A DNA stretch of 58,241 nt from NCBI GenBank assembly GCA_020634115.1, contig JACKCH010000024.1:1-58241 (forward strand), given 5' to 3'. Made by a program: the position numbers and the translations under genes. Shown here piece after piece: positions 1-9,295 of the stretch; within the stretch, counting starts at the first letter, position 1; each line of letters begins with the position of its first letter. Below the pieces are notes generated by a model, which saw only the letters and a program-made list of their open reading frames with translations, was not told where the DNA came from and did no database searches. The stretch comes from Anaerolineaceae bacterium (GTDB taxonomy: Bacteria; Chloroflexota; Anaerolineae; Aggregatilineales; Phototrophicaceae).

Positions 1-480
1 TACAACCAGGATGCCGATCATCCGCGTGAATATATCTGGTGGACGGAAGCCCTGGCGTTTTGTGAATCGCGGGGCGGGACACTGCCCACTGAGGCGGAGT
101 GGGAATATGCGGCGCGGGGGCCGGATAACCGGCTGTACCCCTGGGGAAATGAATTTGACGCTGGCCGGGCGGTGTTTAACGGCAACTCTGGCTCACAGAC
201 CTCGCGGGTCGGCAGCCGACCAATTGGTGTTTCCTGGGTCGGGGCGCAGGATATGAGCGGGAACGTGTGGGAGTGGACCCACTCGGCCAACCAGAGTTAC
301 CCATATTCCCGCACGGATGGCCGCGAGAGTGAGAGCGCCAGCGGTCAGCGGACGGCACGCGGCGGCGCTTTTGATTTCTATATTGATAACCTGACCACCT
401 GGACACGGCGCGGATATTCACCGGAAACCGCCAACTATAATCTGGGTTTCCGCTGCGCCATGCCGTATGTCGGGTCGTAA
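1..480 (+). CDS. Formylglycine-generating enzyme (SUMF1/FGE-sulfatase) family protein, 3' part only
   Basis: The frame is open from the first base and ends at TAA 480, so the 5' end lies outside the window. The 159 visible residues carry the C-terminal half of an FGE-sulfatase fold: the LPTEAEWEYAARG block near residues 35-47, YPWGNEF shortly after, the MSGNVWEWT block near residue 90, RGGAF and a final LGFRCA. These blocks define the family that includes sulfatase-activating formylglycine generators, EgtB-like enzymes and many bacterial proteins of unknown substrate, often fused to kinase or NACHT modules. The catalytic cysteine pair of true FGEs would be expected close to the C-terminus; only the Cys of FRCA is visible there and the usual partner is not evident, so true formylglycine formation is doubtful. 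A hairpin follows the stop and the next gene is convergent. Confidence 0.88.
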   Translation, partial: YNQDADHPREYIWWTEALAFCESRGGTLPTEAEWEYAARGPDNRLYPWGNEFDAGRAVFNGNSGSQTSRVGSRPIGVSWVGAQDMSGNVWEWTHSANQSYPYSRTDGRESESASGQRTARGGAFDFYIDNLTTWTRRGYSPETANYNLGFRCAMPYVGS

Positions 481-507
481 AATACGCAACACTTTTTAGA
501 ATTGGCG

Positions 508-529
508 GGGGCATGATCGTTCATGCCCC
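508..529. repeat. Short palindrome between convergent genes
   Basis: GGGGCATGA and TCATGCCCC form a perfect 9-bp stem with the 4-base loop TCGT. It lies between the converging FGE-like and SDR genes and has no clear T-run, so it could be a weak bidirectional terminator. The same stem sequence recurs near 46760 and a related one at 2634, so it belongs to the dispersed GGGGC palindromes of this genome. Confidence 0.6.
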
Positions 530-543
530 TATCCTCTGCCACC

Positions 544-1317
544 TTAAATCATCGGGATCGTCGCGCCGCCGTCTACCACGAATACCTGCCCGGTGGCGAA
601 GTTCGAGGCCGGAGAAGCCAGATACAGTGCGATTCCGGCGATGTCATCCGGCTGACCGATGCGCCCTGCCGGGGTGCGGGCCATCACTTCGTTCAGAATC
701 ACCTCGTTATCCCAGATCGCCCGTGCAAATTTAGTCTGTACCAGCCCTGGCGCGATGGCGTTCACTTGAATCCCCTCCGCGCCCAACTCCATCGCCAGCG
801 TTTGCGTCAGGTTAATCACCGCCGCTTTGGTGATGCTGTAGATGCCCTGCATCCGCCCTGGGCGCAGGCCGTTGACCGAAGCCACGTTGATAATCTTGCC
901 ACCGCTCCCGTTCGCCCGCATCACTTTTACCACCGCCTGCGTCAGCCAGACGTTGCCCATGAGATTGACTTCCAGCGTTTTCTGCCACATGCTGTCTTCG
1001 GCTTCCAGCAGTGTGCCAAAATGGGGATTGGTCGCGGCGTTATTCACCAGGATGTCCACCCGACCATAGGCTGCGACGGCCTGCTCAACCAGGGCATTCA
1101 GCGCCGCTTTATCGCCATTATGAGCCGCGACGGGCAGCGCATCGCTCCCATTGGCGCGAATGCTCGCGGCTACCGGCTCTAATCCCTCCTGTTTGCGGCT
1201 GCTGATGACGACCTTAGCCCCGGCCTCGGCGAGCCGTTCGGCAATAGCCTGTCCAATCCCGCGTGATGCGCCGGTGACGATGGCGACTTTGCCCTGAAGA
1301 TCAAAAAGGTTCTCCAT
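544..1317 (-). CDS. SDR-family NAD(P)-dependent oxidoreductase
   Basis: A 257-residue classical short-chain dehydrogenase/reductase. Near the N-terminus is the Rossmann glycine motif TGASRGIG, then the NNAA motif, a Ser in VASVNGLR, and the active-site pair in YSITKAA (Tyr and Lys spaced by three). The C-terminal GGATIPMI is typical of Rossmann SDRs. These enzymes interconvert alcohols and ketones with NAD(P)H; members annotated as glucose 1-dehydrogenase or 3-oxoacyl-ACP reductase look alike, so the substrate cannot be named. The ATG at 1317 was chosen because GAGGAG lies 7 bases upstream; an in-frame TTG 15 bases earlier would overlap that ribosome site. It is monocistronic, transcribed away from lexA. 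Confidence 0.9.
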   Translation of the reverse strand: MENLFDLQGKVAIVTGASRGIGQAIAERLAEAGAKVVISSRKQEGLEPVAASIRANGSDALPVAAHNGDKAALNALVEQAVAAYGRVDILVNNAATNPHFGTLLEAEDSMWQKTLEVNLMGNVWLTQAVVKVMRANGSGGKIINVASVNGLRPGRMQGIYSITKAAVINLTQTLAMELGAEGIQVNAIAPGLVQTKFARAIWDNEVILNEVMARTPAGRIGQPDDIAGIALYLASPASNFATGQVFVVDGGATIPMI

Positions 1318-1356
1318 AAAATGTCTCCTCAAAATTATGCTTCATTTGAACGGTGA

Positions 1357-1547
1357 ACCGTGCTGGCCGCTGGCTGTTAGCTGCTGGCCTCTCGTATTTT
1401 AGCATTTTAGCGGGTTAGCATCTTAGCCAGTTAGCATTTTAGCGAACCAGCATCAGGGTATCGAGCGATCTGTTCCTGATGGCTGATGGCTGCAAGTTGA
1501 CCACTGACGACTCCCCCTTTTGTCGCAGGGACTCGATCCCGATTCAT
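1357..1547. repeat. Low-complexity intergenic repeats upstream of lexA
   Basis: This stretch is built from imperfect reiterations of GGCTGTTAGCTGCTGG, TTAGCATTTTAGC and TGATGGCTGATGGCTG units, followed by TTGACCACTGACGACTC and CCCGATTCATC. The last two units reappear at 54077-54107. Similar TCAGT/GTCAG mixtures sit at 22376-22490, 53881-53906 and 54845-54910. No reading frame in it looks coding. It resembles the short reiterated intergenic sequences known from cyanobacteria and Chloroflexota, as seen by eye only. Confidence 0.6.
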
Positions 1548-1589
1548 CTCGTCCGGGTACTAGAACAAAGAGACAAGCGAGAATTAAGT

Positions 1590-1619
1590 TTGACAGTCGA
1601 ACTCCTGTTCGTATATAAT
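1590..1619 (+). promoter_or_regulatory. Sigma-70-type promoter of lexA
   Basis: A perfect -35 TTGACA (1590-1595) and a perfect -10 TATAAT (1614-1619) are separated by 18 bases. The LexA operator fills most of the spacer, so bound repressor would block RNA polymerase directly. The lexA start codon lies 40 bases downstream of the -10. Confidence 0.88.
1598..1611. promoter_or_regulatory. LexA operator (SOS box), perfect palindrome
   Basis: CGAACTCCTGTTCG is a perfect match to the CGAAC-N4-GTTCG operator known for LexA/DinR of Firmicutes and Actinobacteria and reported in green non-sulfur bacteria. It lies between the -35 and -10 hexamers of lexA, which implies autoregulation and induction by DNA damage. 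Confidence 0.87.
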
Positions 1620-1621
1620 AT

Positions 1622-1635
1622 AGAACAATCATTCG
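1622..1635. promoter_or_regulatory. Possible second, imperfect LexA operator
   Basis: AGAACAATCATTCG matches the operator at 8 of its 10 conserved positions. It lies just after the -10 element, about 24 bases centre to centre from the perfect box, a spacing of nearly two and a half helical turns. It may be a weak auxiliary site; chance is also possible. Confidence 0.4.
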
Positions 1636-1658
1636 AGTATATCAGGAAAGTTCCAAAA

Positions 1659-2345
1659 ATGGCCCCAAAGAAAGAGTTTCACAAGTTGTCAGATCGTCAG
1701 CGTGGCATTCTGCGCTACATGGAATCCTACATTGACGCCAATGGGTTCCCGCCCACCATTCGGGAAATTGGAGAAGCGACCGATATCAACTCCACTTCGG
1801 TTGTCAACTATAACCTCAACAAACTGGTGAAGGCGGGCTATCTCGCTCGTTCGTCGCATGTCTCGCGCGGGCTGCGGTTGATCGCCGAGATTCCCGGCGG
1901 ACGCCGCAAGAGCAAGAAAGTGGGCGTCGCGCCGCAGCTTGGCCTGGGCGTCCCCTTGGCAGGGTATATCTTTGCCAGCGAACCGGTTCAGGTGATGGAT
2001 GACTTTGACCAACGCGAGGAGCAGGTGGAAGTCACCGCCGCCATGCTGGGTGGTTTTGACGTTTCAGAGGTCTTTGCGCTGAAGGTGCGCGGCGATTCCA
2101 TGATTGACGCCATGATTCAGGAAGGCGATATTGTGCTGTTCCACAGCCAGGAAACCGCCCGGAATGGCGATATGGTGGCCGTATGGCTGTCCGACCGCAG
2201 CGAAACCACCCTCAAGTATTTCCATAAAGAGGATAGCAACACCATTCGTCTGCAACCGGCGCATCCCACCATGAAGCCGATTTACGTGGACGCGGAATAC
2301 TGCCAGATTCAGGGCAAGGTACTCTCTGTTATCCGGCAGATATAA
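1659..2345 (+). CDS. lexA: LexA repressor (SOS response)
   Basis: The 228-residue SOS repressor represses its regulon until RecA filaments on single-stranded DNA trigger self-cleavage. Residues 8-75 form the winged helix with the family block GFPPTIREIG. The cleavage bond is Ala101-Gly102 in VPLAGY. The peptidase S24 catalytic pair is Ser147 in RGDSM and Lys186 in TTLKYF. All elements for a working repressor-protease are present. The ATG at 1659 was chosen because GGAAAG lies 8-9 bases upstream and the promoter maps just before it; the frame is open further upstream, but that would place the promoter and operator inside the coding sequence. Confidence 0.96.
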   Translation: MAPKKEFHKLSDRQRGILRYMESYIDANGFPPTIREIGEATDINSTSVVNYNLNKLVKAGYLARSSHVSRGLRLIAEIPGGRRKSKKVGVAPQLGLGVPLAGYIFASEPVQVMDDFDQREEQVEVTAAMLGGFDVSEVFALKVRGDSMIDAMIQEGDIVLFHSQETARNGDMVAVWLSDRSETTLKYFHKEDSNTIRLQPAHPTMKPIYVDAEYCQIQGKVLSVIRQI

Positions 2346-2353
2346 CCTGTTTT

Positions 2354-2486
2354 TACCCCCTCTAAATCTCCCCCGCCAGCGGGGGCGACTTTCCGGCCTG
2401 GTTTGACCGACTCCCTCCCCGTTTGCGGCGACTGAGACGGGAGACCTACGTCCCCTCGAAGGAGGGCTGGGGAGGGGGCAGAAAAG
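2354..2486. repeat. Dispersed intergenic repeat, copy 1
   Basis: About 130 bases beginning with the CCCCCTCTAAATCTCCCC block and ending with GGGCTGGGGAGGGG. The same sequence, reverse-complemented and about 30 bases shorter in the middle, is found at 24747-24853. Internal complementary runs (CCCCGCCAGCGGGG and others) would fold. No coding frame is apparent. It follows the lexA stop and may also serve as its transcription end. The rest of the 2346-2692 gap holds one more hairpin (2634) and no gene. Confidence 0.7.
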
Positions 2487-2633
2487 CAATTTCGCAAAAG
2501 ACATTTTGTATGCGATAACCAAGTCGTTAGGGATTCAATCCCTCGGCGCATTTAACGGGCTGCAAATAGGGCATCCTGCAGACACGCCGTTGCATGTCCC
2601 TACCGGAAATCCGTGTTTTAATGTGTCATCATT

Positions 2634-2665
2634 GGGTAGGGGCATAATACATCATGCCCCTACCC
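2634..2665. repeat. GGGTAGGGGC palindrome
   Basis: GGGTAGGGGCA and TGCCCCTACCC form a perfect 11-bp stem around a 10-base loop. It is one of the dispersed GTAGGGGC palindromes, placed 28 bases beyond the stop codon of the leftward hibernation-factor gene. There is no T-run on either side, so termination is uncertain. Confidence 0.65.
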
Positions 2666-2692
2666 TGGAAAACATTGCGTATGGCAATGGTA

Positions 2693-3301
2693 TTATGTCT
2701 CCTGAGGGATCAACAGACCGTAGTCCCCGGCGCTGCGTTTGTAAACGACGTTTACACTCCCCGTGGTATCGTTGAAGAAGACGAAGAACGTATGTCCCAG
2801 CAGTTCCATCTGTTCGATGGCCTCAGCCTCATTCATGGCGGTCACGCTCACTGTCTTACGCCGGGCGATGCGGGAATCTCCGGTTTCCTGCAGACCATCG
2901 CTTGCATACGGGCCTTCTTCGACAAATTCCTCGATTTCCGGTATTGCTTCAGCCATATTCATCTCTTCAATTGAGGCGGTAAACCGTTCACGCCCTTTCC
3001 GGCTGCGTTTGCCCTTAAAGCGCTGAACCTGAGTGAATATTTTGTCTACCGCTGAATTGATAGCATTCCGCGCATCGCCCGGCAGTTTCTCCTCCGCCCG
3101 CAGGATTGCTCCCCGGCTATGGTGGACGGTAATTTGAGCGATGGCGATATTTTCACCACGCTTGGTGAGTTGGACGGAAAGATCAACCCGGACTTCGCGG
3201 ATATTGGGAAGATACCGGTCTAGCTTATCCAGTTTCTTTTTGGCGTAAGTCTCCAGAGTATCAGTGACTTTCATATTGTGACCTTGAATAATTACGTCCA
3301 T
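2693..3301 (-). CDS. hpf: Long-form ribosome hibernation promoting factor
   Basis: A 202-residue HPF of the long type. Residues 1-100 are the S30AE/RaiA domain (start MDVIIQGHN, then a basic helix with KKKLDKLDRYLP), which binds the decoding region of the 30S subunit. After a charged acidic linker, residues 145-200 form the C-terminal dimerisation domain with the RRKTVSVTAMNEAEAIEQM block and the GHTFFVFFN strand. Long HPF joins two 70S ribosomes into inactive 100S dimers in stationary phase. AAAGGAG lies 8 bases before the ATG. It follows the comF-like gene on the same strand after a 41-base gap and may be cotranscribed. Confidence 0.95.
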   Translation of the reverse strand: MDVIIQGHNMKVTDTLETYAKKKLDKLDRYLPNIREVRVDLSVQLTKRGENIAIAQITVHHSRGAILRAEEKLPGDARNAINSAVDKIFTQVQRFKGKRSRKGRERFTASIEEMNMAEAIPEIEEFVEEGPYASDGLQETGDSRIARRKTVSVTAMNEAEAIEQMELLGHTFFVFFNDTTGSVNVVYKRSAGDYGLLIPQET

Positions 3302-3342
3302 GGATATGGCTCCTTTATTGTTGGGGTGGATAAGCGGTCAAA

Positions 3343-4065
3343 TCAGGAATCGCGCGCAGCGGTCACAGTCAGGCCGTAAGCCGCCCGCGCCCCCGCGGCC
3401 AGTAAAGCCGCAGCACAGGCGCTCAGAGTCGCGCCGGTGGTATACACATCGTCAATTAGAAGTAGGGTCTTGCCGGATACAGCGCCAGAGTCGGCGGTAA
3501 ACGCATCCTGTACGTTGGCGAGCCGTTCCTGTGCACTGAGTTCGACCTGGGATTGGGTATCACGTTGGCGGTAAAGCGCTGCGGGTAAGGTCGGGAGATT
3601 CATGTGTTCGGCCACGTATGCACCTAAAAGCTGCGCCTGATTATACCCCCGACTTTTCAGGCGGTCAGTATGTAATGGTACCGGGATGAGGGCATCCACC
3701 GGCCAGTCCAGTGCCGCCAACCGCTGGACAAGGCGTTCTCCCAGGGGCTGCGCCGCTAACCGCCGGGCATTCTCATATTTAAGTGCCTGTACCGCTTCGC
3801 GCAACTTACCGGCGTGAACAGCCGTCGCCGCGATATCGGTCAGCGGAGGTAGCGGGTGGATATGGCGGGGCGTGGCGGCCTGTTCCGTCTCACGCTGGCA
3901 GGTGGTACACCACCCGGTATCTACGCGGCCACACCCGGCACATCGGGGCGGGAACAGCAGGTTCATCCCGGCTTCCCATAGGCGAGACGCAAAAAGCCCA
4001 GACAGCCTCCGGGCTTTAGGATTCAAGTCGGTATGATGATGAATGAAAAAATGGCCGGGTTGCAT
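3343..4065 (-). CDS. comF: ComF family protein (phosphoribosyltransferase-like)
   Basis: 240 residues with the ComF architecture: an N-terminal zinc-binding double CxxC (CAGCGR and CTTCQR) near residues 37-55, and a C-terminal type I phosphoribosyltransferase domain with the PRPP-binding motif LLIDDVYTTGAT. ComF proteins support uptake or processing of transforming DNA in naturally competent bacteria; the enzymatic substrate is unknown. The ATG at 4065 follows GGGGAG by 6 bases. An upstream ATG at 4152 would overlap tadC and lacks a ribosome site. No other competence genes are visible here, apart from the Tad pilus operon upstream on the same strand. Confidence 0.9.
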   Translation of the reverse strand: MQPGHFFIHHHTDLNPKARRLSGLFASRLWEAGMNLLFPPRCAGCGRVDTGWCTTCQRETEQAATPRHIHPLPPLTDIAATAVHAGKLREAVQALKYENARRLAAQPLGERLVQRLAALDWPVDALIPVPLHTDRLKSRGYNQAQLLGAYVAEHMNLPTLPAALYRQRDTQSQVELSAQERLANVQDAFTADSGAVSGKTLLLIDDVYTTGATLSACAAALLAAGARAAYGLTVTAARDS

Positions 4066-4123
4066 TAGATACTCCCCAGGTAGAAGCGAAAGCCGTTGTG
4101 AATGTAAAGAGCAGATGGAAGGT

Positions 4124-5056
4124 TTAAACCTTCCCCGCAACACCGCTTTCAATCAGGAAAACGACAGCGGGGCCGAGCAGCACAATCCACAGGGATGGGA
4201 AGATCAGCAATACCATTGGGATCATCATCTTCACCGGGGCCTGGTGCGCCTTTTCCTGGGCGCGCTGGCGGCGTTTGACACGCATCTGGTCAGACTGGAC
4301 GCGCAGAATTTTGGTGAGACTCACGCCCAACTGGTCAGCCTGGATGACGGCGGCGGTAAAACTCGTTACGTCCGGCACGTCCATCCGATCAGCCATGTCC
4401 TTGAGCGCCTCACGCCGTAGTTTGCCAAGCTGAATCTCGCGCAGCACGCGGCCAAAGGCGATTGCCAGATCATTTTCCCACTTCTCGAACACCTTGCCCA
4501 TGCCCTGGTCGAAGCTCAGACCGGCTTCCACGCAGATCGTCAGCAGGTCGAGCGCGTCCGGCAACGCCTTGAGGATATTATCCTGGCGGCGTGTGATTTT
4601 GCCTTTAATCCACAGCGACGGCAGGAAATAACCCAGTGCCGCGCCGCCGAGGACATAGATCACGGAATTGCTGCTCGCTTTGCTCAGGACGAAGAACACC
4701 ATAAACGCCAAGAAGCCGAACGCCAGGGTCGCCACGATACGCATCGCCAGGAATGAGGTTGGCTCCATCGAACCAGCCATACCAGCCAGTTCGAGCTGGT
4801 GGCGGGTGTCCTGAAGCTGCTTTTCCGGGGTAAATTTGGTCGTGAGGTCCGCGAACTTCCGCAGGATAGGCAGCAGCACGCGGTCTTTGAACGGGATGGA
4901 CATCTCGATTTCTTCGAGCGATTCTGGTAATTCCCGTTCGCCAAACTGAGCCAGACGCTCTTGCAGCGGATCGCGGGTCTTGTCGTCCCGTAGTCCGACA
5001 TAAACCAGCCCACCAATCAGTGCCAGACCAATGATAATCAGGATCGCAATTTCCAT
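4124..5056 (-). CDS. tadC: Tad pilus inner-membrane platform protein TadC
   Basis: 310 residues with a type II secretion F domain (about residues 165-290) of the Tad subtype: a LLTICVEAGLSFDQGM motif, a short cytoplasmic helical bundle, and hydrophobic segments near residues 3-20, 105-145 and 270-300. TadC pairs with TadB in the membrane to form the platform on which the CpaF ATPase drives assembly of Flp pili. It is the last gene of the leftward cpaB-E-F-tadB-tadC run, 61 bases after tadB, with a GAGG ribosome site 9 bases before the ATG. Its length fits the family. Confidence 0.93.
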   Translation of the reverse strand: MEIAILIIIGLALIGGLVYVGLRDDKTRDPLQERLAQFGERELPESLEEIEMSIPFKDRVLLPILRKFADLTTKFTPEKQLQDTRHQLELAGMAGSMEPTSFLAMRIVATLAFGFLAFMVFFVLSKASSNSVIYVLGGAALGYFLPSLWIKGKITRRQDNILKALPDALDLLTICVEAGLSFDQGMGKVFEKWENDLAIAFGRVLREIQLGKLRREALKDMADRMDVPDVTSFTAAVIQADQLGVSLTKILRVQSDQMRVKRRQRAQEKAHQAPVKMMIPMVLLIFPSLWIVLLGPAVVFLIESGVAGKV

Positions 5057-5117
5057 AAGCCAGCCTCAGCCTCGTCTACCTACCCTTATTATAACCCATA
5101 TCAGTGAACCAGAATGG

Positions 5118-6104
5118 TTAAATGTCAATGTTCACGATCTTCTGAATGGCGGCCATCCCCATGCCGATGAGCGCCATGCCGATACCGAGCATCGGCCAAC
5201 CGCACAGCCGGTTTTCAAACATGGGCTGCATAAACCCGGGCTGAATCAGTGACAGGAACAGCGCCACCGCAATCGGCAAACCGCTGATGAGATAACCGGT
5301 GTAACGCCCTTGCGAGGTTAGCACTCGGATTTCACCTTTGAGCTTGACGCGCTCACGAATGGTATGGCTGATTGTATCCAGCACTTCCGCCAAGTTACCA
5401 CCGACCTCACGCTGAATGTTGACAGCGGTTACTACCAGATCAAGGTCTTCACTGTCCACCCGTTCCAGCATGTGCTGTAGTGCGTCTTCCGGGTCGATGC
5501 CTAACTGTACTTCGGTCACCACCCGCCGGAACTCCGATGAAGTCGGTTCGGGGGCATCGCGGGAGATGGCTTCCATCGCCTGCAATACACTAAACCCGGA
5601 ACGCAGTGCGTTGACCCACAGGCCGAGGGTATCCGGCAATTGCTGTTCAAAACGAATGAGCCGCTTACTGGTAGCCCGGGAAACATAAATACGGGGGAAG
5701 AACAACCCCAGGAACCCGGCGACGATGGACATAATCAGGTCGCCCCGGAACAGGACAAAATACCCGGCGGCGAAAAAGCCGATGGTGGAAACCACATGCA
5801 GCGCTGCATACTCCGCCACTGTAAGCTTAATATCAGCCCGTGCAAGCTGCTGCCGCCACTTTTTGGCAAACTGCCGCTGCGCGATGGCCTTATCAATCGC
5901 CTCCAGCGCCCGGCGCTCTTCCTTACGCTTTTCCGCATCTTCCTGCTCACGCTCTGCATCCAGGAACGACTCGTAGCCCGACTCATACCGGCCTAACCGT
6001 TCTTCGACCAGATTGCGCTCAGATCGAACGCTGACAATGCCGTAGACGATAACCCCTACCGCGACCACCGCTGCCACAATACCAAAAATGATCGTTGTAT
6101 CCAT
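5118..6104 (-). CDS. tadB: Tad pilus inner-membrane platform protein TadB
   Basis: 328 residues. One membrane segment lies at residues 5-25, a charged Glu/Arg-rich helix at 28-80, two hydrophobic segments at about 105-140, then the T2SSF domain with LPDTLGLWVNALRSGFSVLQ and the conserved GGNLAEVLDTI block near residue 235, and two terminal membrane helices. It is the partner of TadC in the Tad secretion platform. A GGAAG ribosome site precedes ATG 6104. It is separated from cpaF by 265 bases containing a hairpin at 6299, so expression of tadBC may be tuned relative to cpaF. Confidence 0.93.
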   Translation of the reverse strand: MDTTIIFGIVAAVVAVGVIVYGIVSVRSERNLVEERLGRYESGYESFLDAEREQEDAEKRKEERRALEAIDKAIAQRQFAKKWRQQLARADIKLTVAEYAALHVVSTIGFFAAGYFVLFRGDLIMSIVAGFLGLFFPRIYVSRATSKRLIRFEQQLPDTLGLWVNALRSGFSVLQAMEAISRDAPEPTSSEFRRVVTEVQLGIDPEDALQHMLERVDSEDLDLVVTAVNIQREVGGNLAEVLDTISHTIRERVKLKGEIRVLTSQGRYTGYLISGLPIAVALFLSLIQPGFMQPMFENRLCGWPMLGIGMALIGMGMAAIQKIVNIDI

Positions 6105-6298
6105 CTGCTTCCATCTCCACCGATTACCGTGATTTCCGCCTGTTGCATGCGGGTTTTCTGGTCGGCTTGTTTGCCATCATTGTAAGATGTTTAAAGAAAG
6201 CGCGTCAAGAAAAATGGGACTTTTTCTTCGTTTGAAATCACTAATTTTACTGGATTGTGTCAATCTAGACTGAATACGGGATAAATGACCATACCATA

Positions 6299-6321
6299 GA
6301 GGAGGGTCTCAGACCCTCCTC
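6299..6321. repeat. Hairpin between cpaF and tadB
   Basis: GAGGAGGGTCT and AGACCCTCCTC form a perfect 11-bp stem with a one-base loop. It has no T-run in the direction of the operon. The core GAGGGTCT/AGACCCTC is also seen in the palindrome at 26135-26165. It could protect the cpaF message end or attenuate read-through into tadB. Confidence 0.6.
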
Positions 6322-6369
6322 CGAAAAGTAAAGCCCTGAATTGAGTATCCTGCCACCCGAATGAATGGC

Positions 6370-7809
<1,440 letters not shown>

Positions 7810-7864
7810 GGTTTTCACATCCTCCCATTTGCAGGCTTTAGCGTGTCCTCACCCCGCCCGCTCA

Positions 7865-9178
7865 CTATCGATTCAAACGCAGTCGCCCCGTTTTGTTGCG
7901 CTGGTCGTCATTGAATTCGTCGTCGTATTCTTCCTCGCCAGCCAGTTTGGTATAGAACAGATCCGCCAGGGCGACCAGTTCCTTGATCGGAGATTTGCTG
8001 CGGTCACGCTGCGCGATGACCGGAACCCCTTTATGTACGGCGCTCAGGATGGTTACATCGTCGAGGGGAATTTCGATTTCTACAGGGCGCTTCAGGAATT
8101 TCTCAATCTGCTCGCTGGAAATCGCAAACCGCTTCTGATTGCGGTCATGCGGCACACGATTCATAATCAGCACCGATTTGTCGGGCGGATAGTTGAGCTT
8201 GTCAAACAGTTCCATCACAAAACGAGTGTTCTTGGCAGCGGCCAGAGTGGGTGTTGTAATCAGGAGAATTTTGGTCGCCACATCCATCAGTGCCAGCGTC
8301 GTCTCATCCAGTGTGTGGCTGGTATCCACCACGATAAAATCATAGTTGCCGGAGATTTTTTCCAAAATCTGTGCAACAGAAGATGGGTTCTGCTGAACGA
8401 CTTCGGCATATTCCGGGCGGGCTGGCCCCAGCAGGACTTTCAGGCCGCTGTCATGGGTGATAACGATGTTATCGAATAACTCGGTATCCAGGTCTTCGAC
8501 GTTCCCCACCAGATCGACCAGCGTGGACTGCGCCTGGATATTCAGGTAGAGTCCCACGTCGCCAAATTGCAGATCGGAATCCACCAGCAGAACACGGATA
8601 CCCTCTTTCATCAGGCCGGATGCGAGGTTGGTCGCCACTGTGGTACATCCAGCGCCACCCTGCGGGCTGTAGACCACGATGATATGCCCAGGGCGGTTTT
8701 CCGTACCTTCGGCTTTGGCGCGGGTTTCCATTGGCCCCGCTTCCTGAATCTGCCGGTATTGGGCAGCCAGTGGCTTGTTCCGGGTGTGCACCGTGCGGAT
8801 CGTACTGTAAAGCTCGTCCGGCAAAACCGGCTTGGTGAGGAAGTTACGCGCACCGGCCAGCATCGCACGCCGCAGGTAGTCCGGGTCGTTCTGGACAGAC
8901 ATCATAATCACAGCAGCGGTAGGCACCGCTTCGGTAATCAGCGTGGTCGCCTGGATACCATCCATGTCGGGCATATTGATGTCCATGATGATGATATTCG
9001 GCTTTTCCTGCTTCGCCATGTCCACGCCTTCGCGCCCGGTGCCTACAGAGCCGACGACCTTGAAGTCGGCTTCAAAGGCAAGTAGTTTCTTGATATTTTC
9101 CCGGGTTTCAGGAATATCATCTACCAGAAGAATAGTGATGATCTCACCGTCTTGTGCCTGTGCACCTGGTCTGTTCAT
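7865..9178 (-). CDS. cpaE: CpaE/TadZ-type pilus localisation ATPase with intact receiver domain
   Basis: 437 residues in two parts. Residues 14-130 are a receiver domain that still has all phosphorylation residues: the acidic pair Asp20-Asp21, phospho-acceptor Asp66 in IIIMDINMP, and Lys116 in FLTKP. Residues 165-425 are a ParA/MinD-like ATPase with the deviant Walker A SPQGGAGCTT at 171-180 and LLVDSDLQFGDVGLYL. CpaE/TadZ proteins place the Tad machine in the cell; many have a degenerate receiver, so the intact one suggests control by phosphorylation, perhaps from the histidine kinase just upstream at 10786 (inference). Only 55 bases separate it from cpaF. Confidence 0.93.
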   Translation of the reverse strand: MNRPGAQAQDGEIITILLVDDIPETRENIKKLLAFEADFKVVGSVGTGREGVDMAKQEKPNIIIMDINMPDMDGIQATTLITEAVPTAAVIMMSVQNDPDYLRRAMLAGARNFLTKPVLPDELYSTIRTVHTRNKPLAAQYRQIQEAGPMETRAKAEGTENRPGHIIVVYSPQGGAGCTTVATNLASGLMKEGIRVLLVDSDLQFGDVGLYLNIQAQSTLVDLVGNVEDLDTELFDNIVITHDSGLKVLLGPARPEYAEVVQQNPSSVAQILEKISGNYDFIVVDTSHTLDETTLALMDVATKILLITTPTLAAAKNTRFVMELFDKLNYPPDKSVLIMNRVPHDRNQKRFAISSEQIEKFLKRPVEIEIPLDDVTILSAVHKGVPVIAQRDRSKSPIKELVALADLFYTKLAGEEEYDDEFNDDQRNKTGRLRLNR

Positions 9179-9295
9179 ACCGATCCTCTATTGAACACTT
9201 TGGCCTACCTGTGTCGCCTGTTCGCTCTGTTTTTTCTGAATAGGGCAGACAGGGAGCGTATGCCCCCTGTACCCAGTCATTTATAGTTGTTTGCG

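Noticed and set aside
1479..1658. 60-codon N-terminal extension of LexA
   Set aside because: It would put promoter and operator inside the coding region; the family starts at MAPKKEF.
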